Positions 12,301 to 18,300 of a stretch of 21,081 bases of DNA are shown here, one piece after another. The notes beneath the pieces were generated by a model. The model ran no database searches, was not told the DNA's origin, and saw only the letters and a list, made by a program, of their open reading frames with translations. The position numbers and the translations under genes were made by a program. The first letter of the stretch is position 1; the number at the start of each line of letters is the position of its first letter. Origin of the DNA: Choristocarpus tenellus KU-1152 (taxonomy: Eukaryota; Phaeophyceae); the NCBI GenBank assembly GCA_964200185.2, contig CAXNAD020000363.1, positions 1-21,081 of the forward strand, in the 5' to 3' direction.

Positions 12301-15300
12301 TGATAGGACCAAAATTCTTTCTCCATCATATTGCAAGAAGGCCAATTTTAGGGCATCTCCTTACCTTGTCGAAGTCCAAAGAAAACACCTCAATATCCCA
12401 CACGCTCTCATTTCGCATTTCCACCTCCATTTGGTCACCATCTTCGGAGTGGGGCAGCACCGGTCCCAGCTCCACAAGAGGAGGGTAAAACGTGATCCTC
12501 GGCTGGACTCCCTGTCAAATCATGAGATCAACGTATCCCAAAGTTCCAGAGGGGTGAGTCACACACCATGGGTAGGGTTTAAACCTTGGGAAGAAGAGGG
12601 TGCAAACATGAATACAAAAGGTACAGTTCTGTATGGTACAATGAGGCAAACCAATGTGGCCGTTGATATAGCAGCTAGACATATATCAACTGAACTCTGC
12701 AAAATCTTTAGGTCTGGCTGACTTGACAATGCATCAAAAGTCGATAGTGCTCCACCCTCTTGTTCAAAAAATCCCAACATGTTTCACAACACTCTATCTT
12801 GATCTTGCGCATCTCGATCACAGCTACAGGGCAGAAACGTTCAATAGTTACTCTTGACTGTTGAGATTAAAGCTACTCATTAATGCTATGTAGACGGTAT
12901 TGATTCTATCCTTGTTGTCATTGCACACTATTCCGTCTCTCACTCTGCCCTGTAGCACCAATGGAACAACTTTGGATGTGCTGGCAAGCCTGATGCCGAG
13001 TTTCACCGTACAAGCCCTATCCTCTGTTGGTATGAATTCAACCTGTGGATTGAGTTATCAGAGGTATCATTCAGAAGGACATGCTCTGGGGATGAAGGAT
13101 ATTCAAGTGGAATTTGCTGCATGAAAAAATATATTACAGATATACAGAGTAGCATTAGGGAGATAGGCAACAATAGTGAGACTGGATGGGGTCTTAGGCG
13201 GTGGATGGCACAATGGATGTGTGCGCTAGAGTCACATTGCTCTCATCCCTTTGCAGTTCCATTAACCTCTTCCCTGGCCCCCTCCTCTTGCCCTCCCCAC
13301 CTTCACGTTGACCTTCTGATTCCTTGACAGGGACCCACCACAAGGTTGTATTTGAAATCGGGCCTCATCACGAGCATCACCAAAGAGGCGCTTGAAATCC
13401 CATTCAGCAATTACAGGACTCACATTACGAAGCTAGAAGCAGAGCATGCAAAGATGGAGATGTTGAGTAGATTGTTGAGTCATTCCTCACTACATACAAG
13501 GTCAAACGAAGGTCAAGATTAGAACATCGCTTGGAAAATTATGTTTCAGGTCTTGAAAAAATGTACATGGGTGTAAAACGAAATTATATGGGCAAGTATT
13601 GAGAAAAGAGACAAGGGAAAAATACCGACTTTTTCCATCATCAACCACTCCTTACCTCCCTGTATTATATAAGTATCACCTGTATGTGCTTAGTCTTGCT
13701 CTGGCCAACAAGTACATCCCCAAAGTCCAGCATTTCCTCTGACACTTCTACCTCTGGGGCCGTTACATTTGCCTTGAGAACTATTATTGTTGGGGGCCCA
13801 TGCTTAATACGTACGAGAAGCTCAAGAGATCGAACTCCGTGCGGAAACCCCTTCCTAAGAAATTGGTATTGATCAGGGATGTGTGAGAACGAAACATGGA
13901 TGCAGTTGTGGGGACAGAGGTGAAGGTAATGGTGTCAAAGTCTGAATTTGTTTTGATGGAATGACCTTGGTGAAGACATTACAGTGGTCATAGAACCTAC
14001 ATATACTACTGATTTCTTACTACTGAAAAACTCAAAATATATATATTTTTTTATATCTCCTGAGATTTTATTTCAAGGTGACTTCCCTCAAGGGAGATTT
14101 ATTGTTGTGAAAGGTGTATTCCCTACTGTGAGTGCCTAGATATTTGTTTGTTGGAGTTGTATGTCATCTTCACATTTTGTATAAGCACGTACTAATAGAC
14201 CCTGTTGAAAGGAATTGTTTTGTCACTTTCAGTGGTTCCCATACCATCACAACGATGCGTTTGGGTGTATTGATGTTTCAAGTATTCATCTTTATAAAAA
14301 TTAAGAAGTGAACAGGTTTTGGGTAGTTGAGGCAAGAAGGGTCAGAGATCCAGTTCTGTAGATTCCTCATAAATTTAGGTGCTTCATCCCGCAGAGTATT
14401 CTTTCATGCATACTTTTGTCTCCCTCTATCGCTGTGCAGTCATATTTTTTGTTTGATTCTTCCTTGAAATGAAGAAGCTGACCTTGCTTGAAAGGTAGCT
14501 GTGAAGGATGCACTAGCCCCCTCTGGAAGCCGAACCACCTTCTCTGGGTCTATTGCATACCCCGTTCCCGCCATTGTGTTCTTGTCAAAAACCCAGGAAA
14601 CAGGGCCAACCTGCTTCATGAAGAAGAGAATAGGACGGACTGTAAATCTGCCTGACTTAGTCAAAATTATACTTTCATCGACAGCTGGATTGCCTCAGTT
14701 TACCTTTGAAATATCTGAAGTAATATCCAGAGTCATGCATTTCAACTGTCACAACAATGATAAGGAAAGGTGGAAATAGTTGTCCTCCCCAAGAGTCCAT
14801 ACTCCTTGGAACTTTTCCCTAGATATATTCAATGGGCTGTAGCAATCCCTTTAAAATATTCAGTATATTAGTCACCTTGTTCACCCCTCTACACTTATCT
14901 TCAACACTCCTCACCTTTCCGGTATTAACTATTCGGAAGACCTTCTTCTTCGTGAAGCCAACAACCACATTCCCAAAGTCTGCCACATGACGAGCGATGA
15001 CATAATGTGTTTCAGGGACATCTTGTGCTGTCCTGCTCTTGCCCCCAGCTCTCGATGAGGCCCTTTCAACCATGCTTTCTGCCCTTGACCCGTTCTTATT
15101 TTCAGTAGTCAGAGCAACCTCTTGGTTGTCACCCATAACAATCACATCCCCTGTTGAAGAAGCTGTGGTGGGGGCTATTGCCGAGGCTAGAGGAGTTGTA
15201 GTTGCAGTATGTTCCTTTCCCTTGGCCTGGGTACGCAGAGTGGAAACATCAGTAAGGATATGCATGGTCTTGTGTCAGGGTGTATATACTTTGGAGTATG

Positions 15301-18300
15301 AAGACTCGAGGGTGGGTGGGATGGAATAGGGTTCGTGATGCTCAAATGATGGGGTGGTGCCAGGCATAAATGGTTTAAAATGAGTGAAAGCATCTCAGAG
15401 GGTACGAAGTTTGCCCTGTTTGTCCGTTTGGGGCTTGACTTCCGAAGCGTTTTTTTGACGTTTTCCTACTTCGAACTGTTTCGGAGTAGGTAAAATGTAT
15501 ACGTTATGAAAAGTTGGTTCCGGAACTAGGATATTGACTCTTCCTAACAAACACGATAGCCAAAATGACATCAAAATCGGAACATTGGATTTTGGACCCG
15601 AAATTGACGCGGATCTACCCTCTAAGATACTTTGAAGGAATTTTGCAAGTCAGGTGACCTAAAATTCACTGACTTTTAGTACCATGGTCACACCCTTGCT
15701 CTAAACTTTTAATTGATATCAATCTTAAGGCTAGAAGAACTAACCTCAGTCTTTGACTCTCTCTTGGGACTACTTGGCGAAATTACCCTTGTGCCACCTC
15801 TGATGTCATTAATGAGAGAAGATATTGCATTTGTAGCTCTATTGGCTTCCTCCTGGGCTTGGGCATGCTCAGATGCTTCATTTTCATCCTGAAAAATGTA
15901 TGAAGGAAATGAAGGATGTGGTACATGGTGGGGGAGAACAGGGAAGAAGAATGAGGCAGGCGTTGAGGGAAAAGACGTCTCAAATGAGAGACACGTTCAG
16001 CACTACGCAGGGTGCGAGCACTTCCAAGGAAAGTACATACTGTGCAAAACTGAATGTGTTACTCATTTGAATTAGTGAGAGTAAATGTTTGAGATCAGAA
16101 TAAGGTAGTGCTCTAATCAGAACCTTCTCTCTAAAACAATTGCTCAATTAAATGTTTGTACTTGTGGATCCCATTTGGATGTTCAAGAAATGTGCCACAC
16201 AAACATTCTGTGCCCTGTACGAGAAATCTACAGTGCTTGTGAGCTCTATAGCTTTCTAATTCCCAAATATACGTAGGTTAGCAAGGTTTTACTCAAACTT
16301 GAACATTGATTGATTTGACAAATATCACAATATAACCCTGAGAATCAGGTGCACTTCACCTCTAGATGTCGGACATATGCTAAGCGATTGGCCTCTATCT
16401 CAGTCTCAAAAAGGCTTGGCCCCCCATTCCCTCCCCCTATTCCGCTCCACAGTCCCTGTGAACCTGTATCTCCCTTATTCCCTCCAGGGGTCCTCCCCCG
16501 ACTGTCTCTATTTGCCATGCTGTCGACCTGACTAGTTAAGGGCTTTGATCTTCCCCCTTCTCCAACATTGGTGGATGCAAGTATAGCTGAAGATGAAGCT
16601 ACTGGAACTGGAGTGGAGGAAGGTGTTCCAAAACTTGCATGAATGGACTGGCGTGTGGGGGTGCGCTGGTTGGCACTGCTAACCCGTGTGCGACCAGGAA
16701 CTAGGGCAACAGCTGTGGAGGCCGAAGGGGGTGGAGGGATGTCTTCTTCTCGGGGAGGGTGTAGAGAAGGGTCTATTGTAACCAAAGCCTGGCGAGCATC
16801 ACTAAGGAGGATGGGCCATGTCACCTACCATGCAGGTAGGGTACAGGACATAGGGCTCGATATGTTACATGTGCTCTGGGTAGGAAAATGATTGGTTGAG
16901 TGGTTGGTTGGTGAGGTATGTGAATTGCGGACAACAAACTCTCATATTGTAAGCGCAAGACCATGGACACTGGTGTGTACTAAAAACACTACGGCAATTG
17001 ACTCCATGATCCTCTCTCTTATGGAAACACATGAACATCACAAGGCAAGGGGAGACTTGGGAGTATCCTTGAACGAAATATGTGTAAAGAGAAGAAATAA
17101 GAGGAGTATAGGCTTGACTATTCAGCCTTACAATGATGTGCTCTGTTGGCTGCAATTGTGTGTGTCCGTTTTTTTGTCATATCCCCCCCCTACCCATTGT
17201 TGTGCTTGATATTTTGATGGTATGGTGAATACTAACATTATAATTGAAACATACAACTGTTAAGAACACGAGAACGGGATCACTTTGTACTAGTATTCGA
17301 GGATGTTTTAAGGCTAATGGTTGATAACATTATTGATAGATGACATTGATGAGGAATCAGTGTCCTTGTTGGTAGTAAGACGATCAGGGATTGATGGGGA
17401 TATGTTGAAAGCTGCAATGGAATGTATCAGTGATCTACCTCTCCAGGCTTGTGTGTGAGGGGACGGTTCCATGGTGTCATGCTGAAATCCCGTGGGAGCA
17501 TGACCGTAACTGAAGCATACACCCCTTGCCCATAGACCGGCACCTGGCAAGGACACAACACAGAGTTTCATCATGATATTCCACGTTGTGTATCAACCAT
17601 CATGCTGGTGAGGCTATGTTGCACATATAATTGTATCTTCGCAGCATGGGTGTGTGGCCCCCACATCATTTTTCAAAGGCTGAGGTAAAACTCTCTTTGC
17701 ATGAGTTGGACCACCTTAGCTCTCTGTTTATATGGAGTCCGAAACATTTTTCATACCAAATAAACAAATTCTACAGAAATAGAGTTATAAGCCCAACCCA
17801 CCTCAACCGGGTCAAAGTGCCCAGCCTCAATTACTAGGATCTCCCGGATAGTTTCTGGTAGCCCTGGCCGGAAGCGCACCTAGAATATATGATGGTAGAG
17901 ACAATGATGGGGGATAAGCAGGGGATGTAGTTGTTAACATAGGCTAGGTGCTTCTGGTGTTGTTAGAAGAGGATGAGGTGGAGGTTCTAGGGCAGAACAC
18001 AGGACTGGGGCAGAATAATGGCAGATGAGGCAAGGAAAGGAGATACAGACTCAAAGAAAGAAATACCTGGAAGAGTAGTGAGAATAACGAATATCAGGGT
18101 CTGGACTCAGAACATGAGAGACATTCTGCGCATTCACTATTTTCCTAATCCCCCTGAAGCTTCAACCCCCTCCCTGCCAACAGTGCCAAGAGATCCCTAT
18201 CACTCTACGTTTGGATCAATCGCTGTGTCTCACCATAATTCTAGTCTTGTTGCTGTCTTTTTTTCTTTCTTCTGATGCAGGCACTATTCCTGTCGATGGG

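Noticed and set aside
13684-13872. Plus-strand open frame of 62 codons
   Set aside because: Antisense shadow of exon 12.
18018-18275. Plus-strand open frame of 85 codons
   Set aside because: Partly antisense to exon 5; no recognisable domain and no plus-strand gene structure around it.
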